A DNA stretch of 64,000 nt from Streptomyces sp. Tue 6430 (GTDB taxonomy: Bacteria > Actinomycetota > Actinomycetes > Streptomycetales > Streptomycetaceae), in assembly GCA_021568835.1 (NCBI GenBank), contig JAKGSH010000010.1:992001-1056000 (forward strand). Direction: 5' to 3'. The notes under the pieces are model-generated. The model searched no databases and was not told the origin of the DNA. It saw only the letters and a list, made by a program, of their open reading frames with translations. Below, one piece after another: positions 1 to 11,561 of this stretch; position 1 is the stretch's first letter; each line of letters begins with the position of its first letter. Position numbers and translations under genes: made by a program.

Positions 1-629
1 GTGGCGGTCACCGGCCCCTCCGGCGCCGGGAAGTCCACCCTGCTGCATCTGCTCGGCGGACTCCAGCGGCCCGACGGCGGCAGCCTCTGGCTGGACGGTG
101 AACGCACCGACGCCTACAGCGAGGCGCGCTGGGCGGTCGAGCGCAGGAAACGCATCGGCATCGTCTTCCAGTTCTTCAACCTGGTCTCCAACCTGTCGGT
201 CGCCGACAACGTCGAGCTGCCCGCGCTGCTCGCCGGCCTCTCCCCCGGCAGGCGCGCGCCGAGCGGGAGGGGCTGCTGGCCGAGCTGGGGCTGGCCGGCA
301 AGGACCGGAGCATGCCGGGCGAGCTGTCCGGCGGCGAGCAGCAGCGGGTCGCGCTGGCCCGCGCGCTGGTCAACCGGCCGCCCCTGCTCCTCGCCGACGA
401 GCCCGCCGGCAGCCTGGACAGCAAGGGCACCCGCGAGGTGATGCGGCTGCTGTCCCGCTTCCACCGGCGCGGCCAGACGATCGTGCTGGTCACCCATGAC
501 GCACGGCTGGCGAGCGCCGCCGACCGGGTGATCAGTTTCTTCGACGGCCGGATAGCCGACGACGCGGAACTCGACGGCACGCCGTCAGGCGGCCCCGGTA
601 TCTCCGGCGTGCTGGAACTGAAGGACTGA
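1..629 (+). pseudogene. ABC transporter ATP-binding protein (LolD/MacB-like), 5' truncated, frameshifted here
   Basis: ATPase subunit expected to power the FtsX-type permease that follows 38 bases downstream. The gene enters from outside the window: the first residues are already the Walker A loop (TGPSGAGKST), followed by a Q-loop (VFQFFNLV), the signature LSGGEQQR near 322-345, Walker B ([13 protein letters not shown]) and the H-loop (VTHD). The first half is in frame 1 and the signature/Walker B half in frame 3. The switch lies at the CCCCC run 242-246, where one extra C restores a continuous protein ([10 protein letters not shown]). All ATPase motifs are present, so a sequence error is more likely than decay. 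Confidence 0.85.
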
Positions 630-667
630 CATGCGCCCGTACGACGATCCCCGGAGGGGCTGAGACG

Positions 668-2950
668 GTGCGAGCGACCCTGCGCTGGGCCCACTCCGAT
701 CTGCGCGCCCACCGCGGTGAGGCGTTGTTCCTGGTGCTCGCCACGGCGGGCATCGTCGCCTCGTTGCTGCTGGCCGCCGCCCTGTTCGGGTACGCCACCA
801 ACCCCTGGCAGCGGGTGTTCACGCAGGCGCGCGGCGCACACGTGTGGCTGCACACCGGGCCGGCCGCCGCCACGGACGGGCTCGCGGCGCTGGACGGCGT
901 CGAGTCCGTCGCCGGTCCCTACCCGGTCGCCTCCGCCACCGTGACCTCCCGCGGCGCCCGCGCCTCCGTCGAACTGCGCGGCACCCCCGGACCGCCCGCC
1001 GTGGGCCGGCCGCTGCTCACCGCCGGTCACTGGCTGGACCCGGCGGTACCCGACGGGGTCGTCCTGGACGGCCGTCTCGCCCGCGCCCTGGTGGCCGAGC
1101 CCGGCGACACCCTCGGCCTGCCCGGCAGCCCGCGGGGACTGACCGTCCTCGGCATCGCCGACAGCGCCGAACCGCGCTACCGCCCCGGCGACCGGCCCGG
1201 CCTGGTCTGGGTGCTCCCCTCCGCCGTGCCGGAGCCGGACGGCCAGGTGACCGGCCTGCGGCTGACCGATCCCGACGACACCGACTACGCCGTCCAGCGC
1301 GCCGTCACCGTCCTGGGCGCCGGCACGGTCGGCGAGGTCTCCACCTGGCAGCAGGCCCGCGCCGAGGCGCAGGGCGACAACCGGCTGCTCGGGCAGGTGC
1401 TGGGACTGTTCGGTCTGGGCGCCCTGGCCGCCGCCGGACTCGCCGTGCACGGGGCGATCGGCACCCGGATCCGCGGACACCTGCGGGACATCTCGGTGCT
1501 GAAGGCGATCGGCTTCACACCGGGCCAGGTGGTGCGGATCTTCCTGCTCCAGCACATCGCCTACGCCCTGCTGGGCGCCGCGGCCGCGGCGACGCTCGTC
1601 CAGGCGCTGGGCAGCCGTGTGCCCGGGCGGCTGGGGGACGCCGTCGGCGTGTGGCAGGGACTGCCCGGACACGCGGTGGCGCTGCTCTCGGTGCCGGTGA
1701 CGGTGGTGCTGTTCATCGGGGCGACGACCGGGCTCGCCGCCTGGCGTGCGGGGCGGGTGCCCCCGGTGCCGGTACCGCGGCCGGCCGCTCCGGCCGGCGG
1801 GAGGCTGTCGGGCGTGGCGCGCCGCGCGCTCGGGCTGCGGCTGCCGCCGGCGCTGGTCCTCGGCTGGCACACGGCGTTCGCCCGGCGGCCGCGCTCCGTG
1901 GCGACGGTGGCCCGGCTGGCGCTGCCGCTGCTGCTGATCGTGGTGACGCTGAGCGCCTGGACCACCATCGACCGCTTCCGCACCAGCCCCGAGGAGACGG
2001 GCCTGCCGACCGCGCTCACCGTCCACGCCGACGCCGGCCTGTCCGACCGGGACACCCGCGCCCTGCTGGAGCGCGACCCCGAGGTCGCCGCCGCGTACCC
2101 GGGCGTGGAGGTGGCCGCCCTGGTGCCCGGCCAGACGGCCACGATCGCCCTGCGCGGCCTCGGCACCCGCCGGGACCCCTACCCGTACACCCTGGCCGAG
2201 GGCCGCCCCGCCCACGGCCGCGACGAGGCGGTGGCCGGGCAGGGACTGCTCGACCTGCTGGACGTGCGCGTCGGCGACTGGGTGCGGATGACCGTGGGCG
2301 AGCAGCCGCAGATCCTGCACATCGTGGGCCGCAGCATCGAGCCGGAGAACGCCGGCCGGACCATCTCCACCTCGCTGGACACCCTCCGCGAGAACGACCC
2401 GGGGCTGGGTCCGACGCTGTACCAGCTGCGGCTGCGGCCCGGCGCCGACCCCGGCGCGGTGGCCGGGCGGCTGACCGCGGCCGGGCAGGGACGGCTGGAC
2501 GTGCACGCCGTGACGAACCCGGCCGACGGGCTGTCCCCGCTGCGGGGGGTCTTCGTGGGTCTGATCGCCGTGCTCGCCCTGATCGGGCTCATCGAGCTGC
2601 TCACCACGATCGGCGGCACGGTGCGCGAGGGCGAGCGGGACCTGCTGGCGCTCAAGGCCATCGGTCTGTCCCCACGCCAGATCACCGCGATCACGGTGAC
2701 GGCCACCGGCTGCACCGCCCTGGCCGCGGTCCTCGTCGGCACCGTGCTGGGCACGCCGCTCGCCCGCTGGCTGATCGACGCCCAGGGCAGGTCGAGCGGC
2801 ATCGGCGCCGGAATCGCCCACGGCCCGTCGCCGGTCCTGCTGCTGCTGTTCGGCGCCGCCGCGGTGCTGGGCGCCACCGCGCTCGCCGCCGTACCGGCGG
2901 CCCGCGCCGCCCGCCGGCGACTGGCCGACACGCTGAGCGCGGTGACCTGA
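668..2950 (+). CDS. FtsX-family ABC transporter permease (MacB-type, duplicated)
   Basis: A 760-residue membrane protein with an N-terminal transmembrane segment (about residues 20-42), a large extracytoplasmic region, a cluster of helices around 240-360, then a second copy of the same plan (helix near 415-435, helices near 620-750). Both halves carry the FtsX feature of an ISVLKAIGF / LLALKAIGL stretch after the first helix of the bundle. The GTG start at 668 follows GGAGG at 653-657. With the preceding ATPase it should form a lipoprotein- or lipid-handling or signalling ABC system; the substrate is unknown. The frame is intact over its whole length. Confidence 0.9.
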   Translation: MRATLRWAHSDLRAHRGEALFLVLATAGIVASLLLAAALFGYATNPWQRVFTQARGAHVWLHTGPAAATDGLAALDGVESVAGPYPVASATVTSRGARASVELRGTPGPPAVGRPLLTAGHWLDPAVPDGVVLDGRLARALVAEPGDTLGLPGSPRGLTVLGIADSAEPRYRPGDRPGLVWVLPSAVPEPDGQVTGLRLTDPDDTDYAVQRAVTVLGAGTVGEVSTWQQARAEAQGDNRLLGQVLGLFGLGALAAAGLAVHGAIGTRIRGHLRDISVLKAIGFTPGQVVRIFLLQHIAYALLGAAAAATLVQALGSRVPGRLGDAVGVWQGLPGHAVALLSVPVTVVLFIGATTGLAAWRAGRVPPVPVPRPAAPAGGRLSGVARRALGLRLPPALVLGWHTAFARRPRSVATVARLALPLLLIVVTLSAWTTIDRFRTSPEETGLPTALTVHADAGLSDRDTRALLERDPEVAAAYPGVEVAALVPGQTATIALRGLGTRRDPYPYTLAEGRPAHGRDEAVAGQGLLDLLDVRVGDWVRMTVGEQPQILHIVGRSIEPENAGRTISTSLDTLRENDPGLGPTLYQLRLRPGADPGAVAGRLTAAGQGRLDVHAVTNPADGLSPLRGVFVGLIAVLALIGLIELLTTIGGTVREGERDLLALKAIGLSPRQITAITVTATGCTALAAVLVGTVLGTPLARWLIDAQGRSSGIGAGIAHGPSPVLLLLFGAAAVLGATALAAVPAARAARRRLADTLSAVT

Positions 2951-2967
2951 GGGCTCCGGGACCGGTC

Positions 2968-3002
2968 GCGGCGGGACGGGGCCGGGCGCCCCGTCCCGCC
3001 GC
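2968..3002. terminator. Bidirectional terminator hairpin between permease and pgi
   Basis: Perfect 14-bp stem (2968-2981 pairs with 2989-3002) with a 7-base loop, in the 62-base gap between two convergent genes. There is no T-tract, which is usual for Streptomyces terminators. Confidence 0.7.
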
Positions 3003-3012
3003 GCCGTGGTCC

Positions 3013-4665
3013 CTACCGGCCGCGCAGTTCCCGGTACGTCGCGACGAGGGCCTTCGTGGAGGTGTCCAGGCCGGGGACGTCGGTGCCCTCGGTCAGGGCG
3101 GGTTCGACGCGCTTGGCGAGGACCTTGCCCAGTTCCACGCCCCACTGGTCGAAGGAGTCGATGTCCCAGACCGCGCCCTGGACGAACACCTTGTGCTCGT
3201 ACAGGGCGATGAGCTGACCCAGCACCGACGGCGTCAGCTCGGCCGCCAGGATCGTGGTGGTGGGGTGGTTGCCGCGGAACGTCTTGTGCGCCACCAACTC
3301 CTCCGGGACCCCCTCGGCACGCACCTCGTCGGGCGTCTTGCCGAAGGCCAGCGCCTGGGTCTGCGCGAAGAAGTTCGCCATCAACAGATCGTGCTGGGCG
3401 GCCAGTTCCGCGCCCAGCTCGCCCACCGGACGGGCGAAACCGATGAAGTCCGCCGGGATCAGCTTCGTACCCTGGTGGATCAACTGGTAGTAGGCGTGCT
3501 GCCCGTTGGTCCCCGGCGTGCCCCACACCACCGGACCCGTCTGCCATGAGACCGGCCGACCGTCACGGGTGACGGACTTGCCGTTGGACTCCATGTCCAG
3601 CTGCTGCAGATACGCCGTGAACTTCGACAGGTAGTGGCTGTAGGGCAGCACCGCGTGCGACTGCGCGTCATGGAAGTTGCCGTACCAGATGCCCAGCAGA
3701 GCCAGCAGCAGCGGCGCGTTCGCCTCGGCCGGAGCCGTGCGGAAGTGCTCGTCGACCATCCGGAAACCGTCCAGCATCTCGCGGAAACGGTCCGCACCGA
3801 CGGCGATCATCAACGACAGGCCGATCGCCGAGTCGAAGGAGTAACGGCCTCCCACCCAGTCCCAGAACGCGAACATGTTCGCCGGGTCGATGCCGAAGGC
3901 GGCGACCTTCTCCGCGTTCGTCGACAGCGCCACGAAGTGCTTCGCGACCGCCTTCTCGTCGCCGCCCAGGCCCTCCAGGAGCCAGGACCGGGCCGAGGTC
4001 GCGTTGGTGATCGTCTCGATCGTGGTGAACGTCTTCGACGCCACGACGAACAGCGTCTCCGCCGGATCCAGGTCCCGCACCGCCTCGTGCAGGTCCGCCC
4101 CGTCCACGTTGGACACGAACCGCACCGTCAACGACCGGTCGGTGAACGCCCGCAGCGCCTCGTACGCCATCGCCGGACCCAGATCCGAACCACCGATACC
4201 GATGTTGACGACAGTGCGGATCCGCCGCCCGGTGTGACCGGTCCACTCACCCGACCGCACCCGCCCGGCGAAATCAGCCATCTTGTCGAGCACGGCGTGC
4301 ACCTTGGGCACCACGTTCTCGCCGTCCACCTCGACCACCGCACCCCGCGGAGCACGCAACGCGGTGTGCAGCACCGCCCGGCCCTCGGTGACGTTGATCC
4401 TCTCACCGCGCAACATCGCGTCCCGCAGCCCGAACACACCGGTCGCGGCGGCGAGTTCCTGCAACAGCGCGAGGGTCTCGTCGGTGATCAGGTGCTTGGA
4501 GTAGTCGATGCGCAGGTCGCCGACCCGCAGTGTGTACCCGCTGCCGCGCCCGGGGTCGGCGGCGAACAGCTCGCGCAGCTGCACCTCGCCGAGTTCCTCG
4601 CGGTGCTTGGCCAGAGCGGTCCACTCGGGCGTCTGGTCGAGCCTCGTACGGCCGTCTGCGTTCAT
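3013..4665 (-). CDS. pgi: Glucose-6-phosphate isomerase
   Basis: Interconverts glucose 6-phosphate and fructose 6-phosphate in the cytosol. The 550-residue protein is normal length for the bacterial family. It shows the GIGGSDLGP phosphate-binding loop, the first family signature around [22 protein letters not shown], and the C-terminal signature ending [13 protein letters not shown] start at 4665; no strong Shine-Dalgarno is visible. It lies downstream of the rbpA-like gene on the same strand (302-base gap) and of the gap-pgk-tpiA-secG block. I recall two pgi copies in S. coelicolor, this position being the copy beside secG. Confidence 0.95.
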   Translation of the reverse strand: MNADGRTRLDQTPEWTALAKHREELGEVQLRELFAADPGRGSGYTLRVGDLRIDYSKHLITDETLALLQELAAATGVFGLRDAMLRGERINVTEGRAVLHTALRAPRGAVVEVDGENVVPKVHAVLDKMADFAGRVRSGEWTGHTGRRIRTVVNIGIGGSDLGPAMAYEALRAFTDRSLTVRFVSNVDGADLHEAVRDLDPAETLFVVASKTFTTIETITNATSARSWLLEGLGGDEKAVAKHFVALSTNAEKVAAFGIDPANMFAFWDWVGGRYSFDSAIGLSLMIAVGADRFREMLDGFRMVDEHFRTAPAEANAPLLLALLGIWYGNFHDAQSHAVLPYSHYLSKFTAYLQQLDMESNGKSVTRDGRPVSWQTGPVVWGTPGTNGQHAYYQLIHQGTKLIPADFIGFARPVGELGAELAAQHDLLMANFFAQTQALAFGKTPDEVRAEGVPEELVAHKTFRGNHPTTTILAAELTPSVLGQLIALYEHKVFVQGAVWDIDSFDQWGVELGKVLAKRVEPALTEGTDVPGLDTSTKALVATYRELRGR

Positions 4666-4966
4666 GTCGGACCCAGCCCTCTTCTCTCACCTGTCCGTGC
4701 CGCGCGTCTTGTCCCGCTGCGGTCCCAACCTAATTGATCAGCGCGTGACGTGAGCTGTCGTGGGACCGTCCCGCGGTGCGACAAGAGGTACGTGCGCGTG
4801 GCCCGCGGGTGTCAGCGTGGCGGCCGACAAGGTGAAGAAGGGGGAGGAGTCGGGGCAGAGGGGAGCGTGACGGGACGGCATGGGCCGCCCACCGAACGGC
4901 GCCCGGCCGTCGGTGCGCGGAACAGGTGCGGCCAAGTGCCGTGGGCACCCGGCCGGTCCGCGATTG

Positions 4967-5302
4967 CTAGATCTCGCCCCGCAGTTTGGCGAGCGCCTCG
5001 GCGAGGATCGCCTCGCCGTCCGCGTCGCTGCGCCGCTCCCGCACGTAGGCGAGGTGCGTCTTGTAGGGCTCGGTGCGCGGCGGGGCCGGGGGGTTGTCCC
5101 GGTCCTGGCCGGCCGGGAAGCCGCAGCGCGGGCAGTCCCAGGTATCGGGCACCTGCGCGTCGCTGGCGAAGCTGGGCTGCGTCTCGTGCCCGTTGGAGCA
5201 CCAGAAGGAGATGCGCGCACGCGGCGCGGACTCGCCGCGCTCGGCCTCGCCCATCGGCCCCGCCCCGACCCGGCTTCCCCGGATCGCGTTGCCACTTGCC
5301 AC
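4967..5302 (-). CDS. rbpA: RbpA-family RNA polymerase-binding protein (paralogue beside secG)
   Basis: A 111-residue protein with the RbpA plan: basic N-terminal tail with the RGSRVGAGPM motif, a core with CSNGHE and CPRCG zinc-type cysteine pairs, and a C-terminal RTEPYKTHLAYVRERRS segment matching the basic linker/sigma-interaction domain (PxRTHWDMLxERR in known RbpA). Known RbpA binds RNA polymerase and group 1/2 sigma factors and aids open-complex formation. This copy differs from the canonical protein: TYETDR is replaced by GEAERG and HWDML by HLAYV, so it may be a paralogue with altered sigma preference. GTG start at 5302, GGGAG about 10 bases upstream. Confidence 0.8.
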   Translation of the reverse strand: MASGNAIRGSRVGAGPMGEAERGESAPRARISFWCSNGHETQPSFASDAQVPDTWDCPRCGFPAGQDRDNPPAPPRTEPYKTHLAYVRERRSDADGEAILAEALAKLRGEI

Positions 5303-5511
5303 GGTCGTAACTCCCTGCGTGATGGTGCCGCGAAGCGAGTCGGCGTTTCGCTTCGCTGCGAGCGCCTCAGTCTACGTAAGGCCCAACGCGCGTCCAGTGA
5401 TTGGAGTTACAACCCCCCACACGTAGACGCAAGCCCCATGATAGGCCGCGCTCAGCTGCGCGTACCCAACATGGGGCCTTACGTACGGAATGTGTGCCTG
5501 TGAGCAGCTGA

Positions 5512-5748
5512 TCAGCTGCTCGTCTTCATCAGGATGCCGAGGACGATGATGCTGGCGAACCAGAGCAGACCGATCACCACGGTGATGCGGTCGAGGTTGC
5601 GCTCGGCGACCGAGGAGCCGCCGACGGAGGACTGCATGCCGCCACCGAACATGTCGGAGAGGCCGCCGCCCTTCCCCTTGTGCATCAGCACCAGCAGCAT
5701 CAGCAGCAGGCTGAAGACGATCAGGGCGATCGAGAACCCCAAAACCAC
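5512..5748 (-). CDS. secG: Preprotein translocase subunit SecG
   Basis: Small SecYEG accessory subunit, 78 residues from the GTG at 5748. It has two transmembrane helices (residues about 3-22 and 52-72) joined by the conserved GGGLSDMFGG and SSVAERNLDRIT loop. A longer frame starts at 5790, but GAGGAA lies properly spaced before 5748 and family members begin at this GFSIALIVFSLL stretch, so I chose the shorter form. It sits 105 bases downstream of tpiA, the usual actinobacterial gap-pgk-tpiA-secG order. Confidence 0.93.
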   Translation of the reverse strand: MVLGFSIALIVFSLLLMLLVLMHKGKGGGLSDMFGGGMQSSVGGSSVAERNLDRITVVIGLLWFASIIVLGILMKTSS

Positions 5749-5853
5749 GGCTGGACCAACTTCCTCGGATTCGGATGACGACGGGGGCACAGCTTCACGC
5801 TGTGCCCCCGCAAGGGTACGACGGATCGCCGCTACCGCATACTCACAGCCCGG

Positions 5854-6630
<777 letters not shown>

Positions 6631-6636
6631 GCGGGG

Positions 6637-7860
6637 TCAGTCCTCCAGTGCGGCGAGGCCGGGGAGCGTCTTGCCCTCGAGGTATTCGAGGGAGGCGCCG
6701 CCACCGGTCGAGATGTGGCCGAATGCGTTCTCGTCGAAGCCCAGCAGCCGGACGGCTGCGGCGGAGTCGCCGCCGCCGACGACCGTGAAGGCCGGGGAGT
6801 CGAGGAGGGCCTGGGCGACCGCCTTGGTGCCCTCGGCGTAGTCGGGGTGCTCGAAGACGCCCATCGGGCCGTTCCAGAAGACGGTGGCGGCGTCGGCGAG
6901 CTTCGAGGCGTACAGCTTGCGGGTCTCCGGGCCGATGTCCAGGCCGAGCTGACCCGCGGGGATGGCGTCCGCGGCGACGGTGTTCGGGTTCGACGGCGCC
7001 TTGGTCTTCAGGTCCGGGAAGGCGGTGGAGGTCACCACGTCGACGGGGAGGACCAGCTCCACGCCGCTCTTCTCCGCCCGCTCGATGTACTCCCGGACGA
7101 CCGGGATCTGGTCCTCCTGGAGCAGCGAGGCGCCGACCTCGTAGCCCTTGGCCTTGAGGAAGGTGAAGACCATGCCGCCGCCGATGAGGAGGCGGTCCGC
7201 CTTGCCGAGGAGCTGGTCGATGACGGCGAGCTTGTCGGAGACCTTGGATCCGCCGAGGGCGACCACATAGGGCCGCTCGACGTTCTCGGTGAGCTTCTTC
7301 AGGACGCCGACCTCGGTGGCGATGAGGTAGCCGGCCGCGTGCGGCAGCCGGGCCGGGAGGTCGAAGACCGAGGCGTGCTTGCGGTGGACGGCGCCGAAGC
7401 CGTCGCCCACGTACACGTCGGCGAGTTCGGCCAGCTGGTCGGCGAAGGCGCCGCGCTCGGCGTCGTCCTTGGCCGTCTCGCCCGCGTTGAAGCGCAGGTT
7501 CTCGATGACGGCGACCTGCCCGTCGGTGAGGCCCGCGACGGTCGAGCGGGCGGAGTCGCCCACCGTGTCGGTCGCGAACGCCACGTCGGCGCCGAGGAGT
7601 TCACCGAGGCGCGCGGCGGCCGGGGCGAGTGAGAAGGCCGGGTCCGGGGCGCCCTTGGGGCGGCCCAGGTGCGAGGCGACGACCACCTTGGCGCCCGCGT
7701 CCGCGAGGGCCTTGACGGTCGGGAGCACGGCGCGGATACGGCCGTCGTCAGAGATTTCCACCGTGGCGCCGCCGTTCACCAGCGGCACGTTGAGGTCGGC
7801 GCGGACGAAGACCCGCTTGCCGGCCACGCCTTCGGAGAGGAGTTCGTCGATCGTCTTCAT
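6637..7860 (-). CDS. pgk: Phosphoglycerate kinase
   Basis: Transfers phosphate from 1,3-bisphosphoglycerate to ADP. 407 residues, normal length. Visible motifs: N-terminal [16 protein letters not shown], the hinge segment with WNGPMGVFE, and the nucleotide-binding GGGDSAAAV near the C-terminus. Followed directly by tpiA. A 132-base gap containing a hairpin separates it from the upstream gap gene, so gap message may be partly terminated before pgk. Confidence 0.97.
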   Translation of the reverse strand: MKTIDELLSEGVAGKRVFVRADLNVPLVNGGATVEISDDGRIRAVLPTVKALADAGAKVVVASHLGRPKGAPDPAFSLAPAAARLGELLGADVAFATDTVGDSARSTVAGLTDGQVAVIENLRFNAGETAKDDAERGAFADQLAELADVYVGDGFGAVHRKHASVFDLPARLPHAAGYLIATEVGVLKKLTENVERPYVVALGGSKVSDKLAVIDQLLGKADRLLIGGGMVFTFLKAKGYEVGASLLQEDQIPVVREYIERAEKSGVELVLPVDVVTSTAFPDLKTKAPSNPNTVAADAIPAGQLGLDIGPETRKLYASKLADAATVFWNGPMGVFEHPDYAEGTKAVAQALLDSPAFTVVGGGDSAAAVRLLGFDENAFGHISTGGGASLEYLEGKTLPGLAALED

Positions 7861-7924
7861 GTAAGGGGCTCCCGGGAGGACTCGTGTTCTCCGTGATCGT
7901 AGAGAGGGCGGTCTGCACGTGAGT

Positions 7925-7963
7925 CAGGGCCCGGCGACGCGTCCCCGCGCCGTCCGGGCCCTG
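7925..7963 (-). terminator. Hairpin between gap and pgk
   Basis: A 10-bp stem (7925-7934 with 7954-7963) around a 19-base loop, in the gap-pgk intergenic region. It could attenuate or terminate gap transcripts, or protect a processed gap message. No T-tract. Confidence 0.5.
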
Positions 7964-7992
7964 CCCTCACATCGAGGTGCCTGATCCGTCGA

Positions 7993-9081
<1,089 letters not shown>

Positions 9082-9127
9082 CTACCTCTCCGAGGCGGCC
9101 GGGGTGACATCGACTTCGCCCATACCC

Positions 9128-9173
9128 GGCAGGGCGGTCCGTACCCACCAGTAGGGGTACGGACCGCCCTGCC
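9128..9173 (-). terminator. Long perfect hairpin downstream of the M14 remnant, upstream of gap
   Basis: A perfect 19-bp stem (9128-9146 with 9155-9173) closing an 8-base loop. It lies between the minus-strand carboxypeptidase remnant and gap, so it most likely ends transcription coming from upstream and insulates gap. It lies about 125 bases before the gap start. Confidence 0.65.
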
Positions 9174-9232
9174 CCGAAGGGCCGAACAGCCGATTCGGTC
9201 ACTCCGTGTCGCGCCGGGGCGACCTGTGCGTG

Positions 9233-10351
9233 TCAGTCGTCAAGTGAGTCGAGGGCCTTTCCGATGAGCGCGGTGCGGTCGGCCGCCGCGGCGACGTGCT
9301 CCAGGCCGAAGCCGAGCAGCACGGTGTCGTCGGTGGTGACCGCCCCATAGGTCCGGAACAGCGTGCCGGTGCGCGTCCAGTCCTTCAGGACGGCCGGACT
9401 GCCCGGGGGCGGTCCGGCGACCCGCCAGGCGCCCAGGGAGGTCTCGAAGCCCTCGGTCCGGGTGGCGGTGCCGCCCACGACGAGCGAGGCCTCGTCGGCG
9501 AGGACGCCGTGGCCGCCGCCCGGGTCGGTGACGTAACTGAGCGAGATCTCCACGGACTTCCCCGCGTAGGCGCTCAGGTCGAAGTTCACCTGCTGCCAGC
9601 CGCTGGAGGCGCCGGTGAGGGCGTTCCAGGAGCCGGTGGTGCCGGTCGCGGTGCACTCGTTTGCCGTCAGGGTCAGGTAGTGCCGCAGCTGCGGGTGCCC
9701 CCCGATGTAGTAGCCGGCCCCGCACTCGGCGGGTACGGCGGTGCCGGTGACGCCGCCGGCCTCGGGCAGGGTCGTCCAGTCGTCGGCCCCGACGGTGTGG
9801 ATCTCGTCGTCGGCGTTGACGTCCCGCAGGTTCTTGCGCCACAGGCGGTTGGCGGGGTCCTGGAAGGTGTGGTCGTAGCCGTCGGGGTTGGCCGACAGGA
9901 CTAACCACAGCTCGGTCGAGTCGACGAGCTTCTTCATGCGCCGGTCGGTGCGGTAGCTGTCGAGGTAGTGGTGCATCAGCCGCCGGGTCATCTCCGGGGT
10001 GATCCACTCGCGCGCGTGCTGGTTGCACATGTACAGCACCGAGGGTTCGGAGCCGTCCTCGGACCTCTTCGCGTTCCTGGTGAGCTTGAGCGCGAGGATG
10101 TCCTGGCCGCGGACCGTCCTGCCGATGAAGACGACCTTGGTGAGGGCGGGGTTCTCCTGGGCGGTGCGGAGGATCTCCTCCTTGAGGCCGCCGCTGCCGC
10201 TGTACGGCCGGAACACGCCGTCGGCCGCGGCCGCCACGCGCTTCTCCGCCCCTGCGGGGAGGGTGTGCTCGGTGAGCGGGGTGGGTGGCGACGCAGGTGT
10301 TGCAGGGGGGCGACGCCGGTGCCGGCCGTCCCTCGGAGGGGCGGTCGGCAC
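9233..10351 (-). pseudogene. M14 zinc carboxypeptidase with internal deletion
   Basis: N-terminal half of an M14 carboxypeptidase: the zinc-binding HxxE in QHAREWITPE (H112, E115), MTRRLMHHYL, and SANPDGYD followed by WRKNLRDVN. In intact family members this is followed by DGVDLNRNF, the third zinc ligand (His) and the catalytic Glu. Here the sequence jumps at about residue 185 (base about 9798) to the extreme C-terminal beta-sandwich region (GSWNALTGASSGW, YVTDPGGGHGV) of the usual roughly 1000-residue secreted enzyme. The frame is kept across the junction. A signal peptide and most of the propeptide are also missing. The product cannot be a working carboxypeptidase. Confidence 0.8.
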
Positions 10352-10440
10352 CGGTGTGGCGGTGACTCTTACCGGCCGTTCGGGCCGGATCCGTCCTGGC
10401 CGGGGCGGGGCGGGCGGGGCGGGCGGCGTACGGCCGAGTC

Positions 10441-10504
10441 CGGTCGGGCGGTCGGGCGGTCGGGCGGTCGGGCGGTCGGGCGGTCGGGCGGTCGGGCGGT
10501 CGGG
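10441..10504. repeat. Eight perfect copies of an 8-base tandem repeat
   Basis: Unit CGGTCGGG repeated exactly eight times, flanked on both sides by copies of CGGCCGAGTC (10431 and 10551). It lies between whiA and the decayed carboxypeptidase and is likely to vary in copy number between strains. Confidence 0.95.
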
Positions 10505-10571
10505 AGACCGAATCCGGTCAGGCTGGACACCGGTCGGCCGGGACGCCGGACGGCCGAGTCCGGGCGGGCGG

Positions 10572-11561
10572 TCAGCCCACCAGGTTGTCGGCGAGTTCCT
10601 CGCTGAGGTTGGCGTCCGTGCCCGGGATGCCGAGGTCCGACGCCCGCTTGTCGGCCATCGCCAGCAGCCGGCGGATCCGGCCGGCGACCGCGTCCTTGGT
10701 CAGCGGCGGGTCGGCGAGCGCGCCCAGTTCCTCCAGCGAGGCCTGCTTGTGCTCCATGCGCAGCCGGCCGGCCGCCGCCAGGTGCTCGGGCACCTCGTCG
10801 CCGAGGATCTCCAGGGCGCGCTGGACGCGGGCACCCGCGGCGACGGCGGCCCGGGCGGAGCGGCGCAGGTTGGCGTCGTCGAAGTTGGCGAGACGGTTCG
10901 CCGTGGCGCGCACCTCGCGCCGCATCCGGCGCTCCTCCCAGGCCAGCACCGACTCGTGGGCGCCGAGGCGGGTGAGCAGCGCGCCGATCGCGTCCCCGTC
11001 GCGGACCACGACCCGGTCGACTCCGCGCACCTCGCGGGCCTTCGCGGCGATCGACAGCCGGCGGGCGGCGCCGACCAGCGCGAGCGCGGCCTCGGGACCC
11101 GGGCAGGTCACCTCCAGGGAGGAGGACCGGCCGGGCTCGGTGAGCGAGCCGTGTGCCAGGAAGGCCCCGCGCCAGGCCGCCTCCGCGTCACAGGTGGCAC
11201 CGGAGACCACTTGCGGGGGCAGCCCGCGGATGGGACGCCCGCGGCCGTCCACCAGACCGGTCTGGCGGGCCAGTTGGTCACCGCCCGCGACCACCCGTAC
11301 GACGTAACGCGAACCGCGGCGCAGACCGCCGGGCGCCATCACGATCAGTTCCGAACTGTGGCCGAAGATCTCCAGGATGTCCCGCTTGAGCCGGCGGGCC
11401 GCCATCGCCGTGTCCAGCTCCGCCTCGATCACAATGCGCCCGCTCACCAGGTGGAGGCCGCCGGCGAACCGCAGGATGGCGGAGACCTCCGCCTTCCTGC
11501 AGCAGGTCCGGGTGACGGGGAGCCGGGAGATCTCGTCCTTCACCGCTGCCGTCATCGCCAT
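10572..11561 (-). CDS. whiA: Sporulation transcription regulator WhiA
   Basis: Actinobacterial developmental regulator that acts with WhiB on genes controlling the switch from aerial growth to sporulation septation. 329 residues with an N-terminal homing-endonuclease-like domain lacking catalytic residues ([24 protein letters not shown]) and a C-terminal HTH ([28 protein letters not shown]). Ends in [10 protein letters not shown]. Its start overlaps the yvcK stop by 10 bases, last gene of uvrC-rapZ-yvcK-whiA. The ATG at 11555 is an alternative start. Confidence 0.96.
   Translation of the reverse strand: MAMTAAVKDEISRLPVTRTCCRKAEVSAILRFAGGLHLVSGRIVIEAELDTAMAARRLKRDILEIFGHSSELIVMAPGGLRRGSRYVVRVVAGGDQLARQTGLVDGRGRPIRGLPPQVVSGATCDAEAAWRGAFLAHGSLTEPGRSSSLEVTCPGPEAALALVGAARRLSIAAKAREVRGVDRVVVRDGDAIGALLTRLGAHESVLAWEERRMRREVRATANRLANFDDANLRRSARAAVAAGARVQRALEILGDEVPEHLAAAGRLRMEHKQASLEELGALADPPLTKDAVAGRIRRLLAMADKRASDLGIPGTDANLSEELADNLVG

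Noticed and set aside
176..3547. Very long minus-strand open frame opposite the ABC permease and pgi
   Set aside because: Shadow frame created by GC bias; low-complexity Arg/Gly/Pro translation with no motifs, antisense to well-supported genes.
5512..5790. Longer secG start at 5790
   Set aside because: The added N-terminus is acidic and unlike the family, while GTG 5748 has a well-spaced GAGGAA and the usual start.
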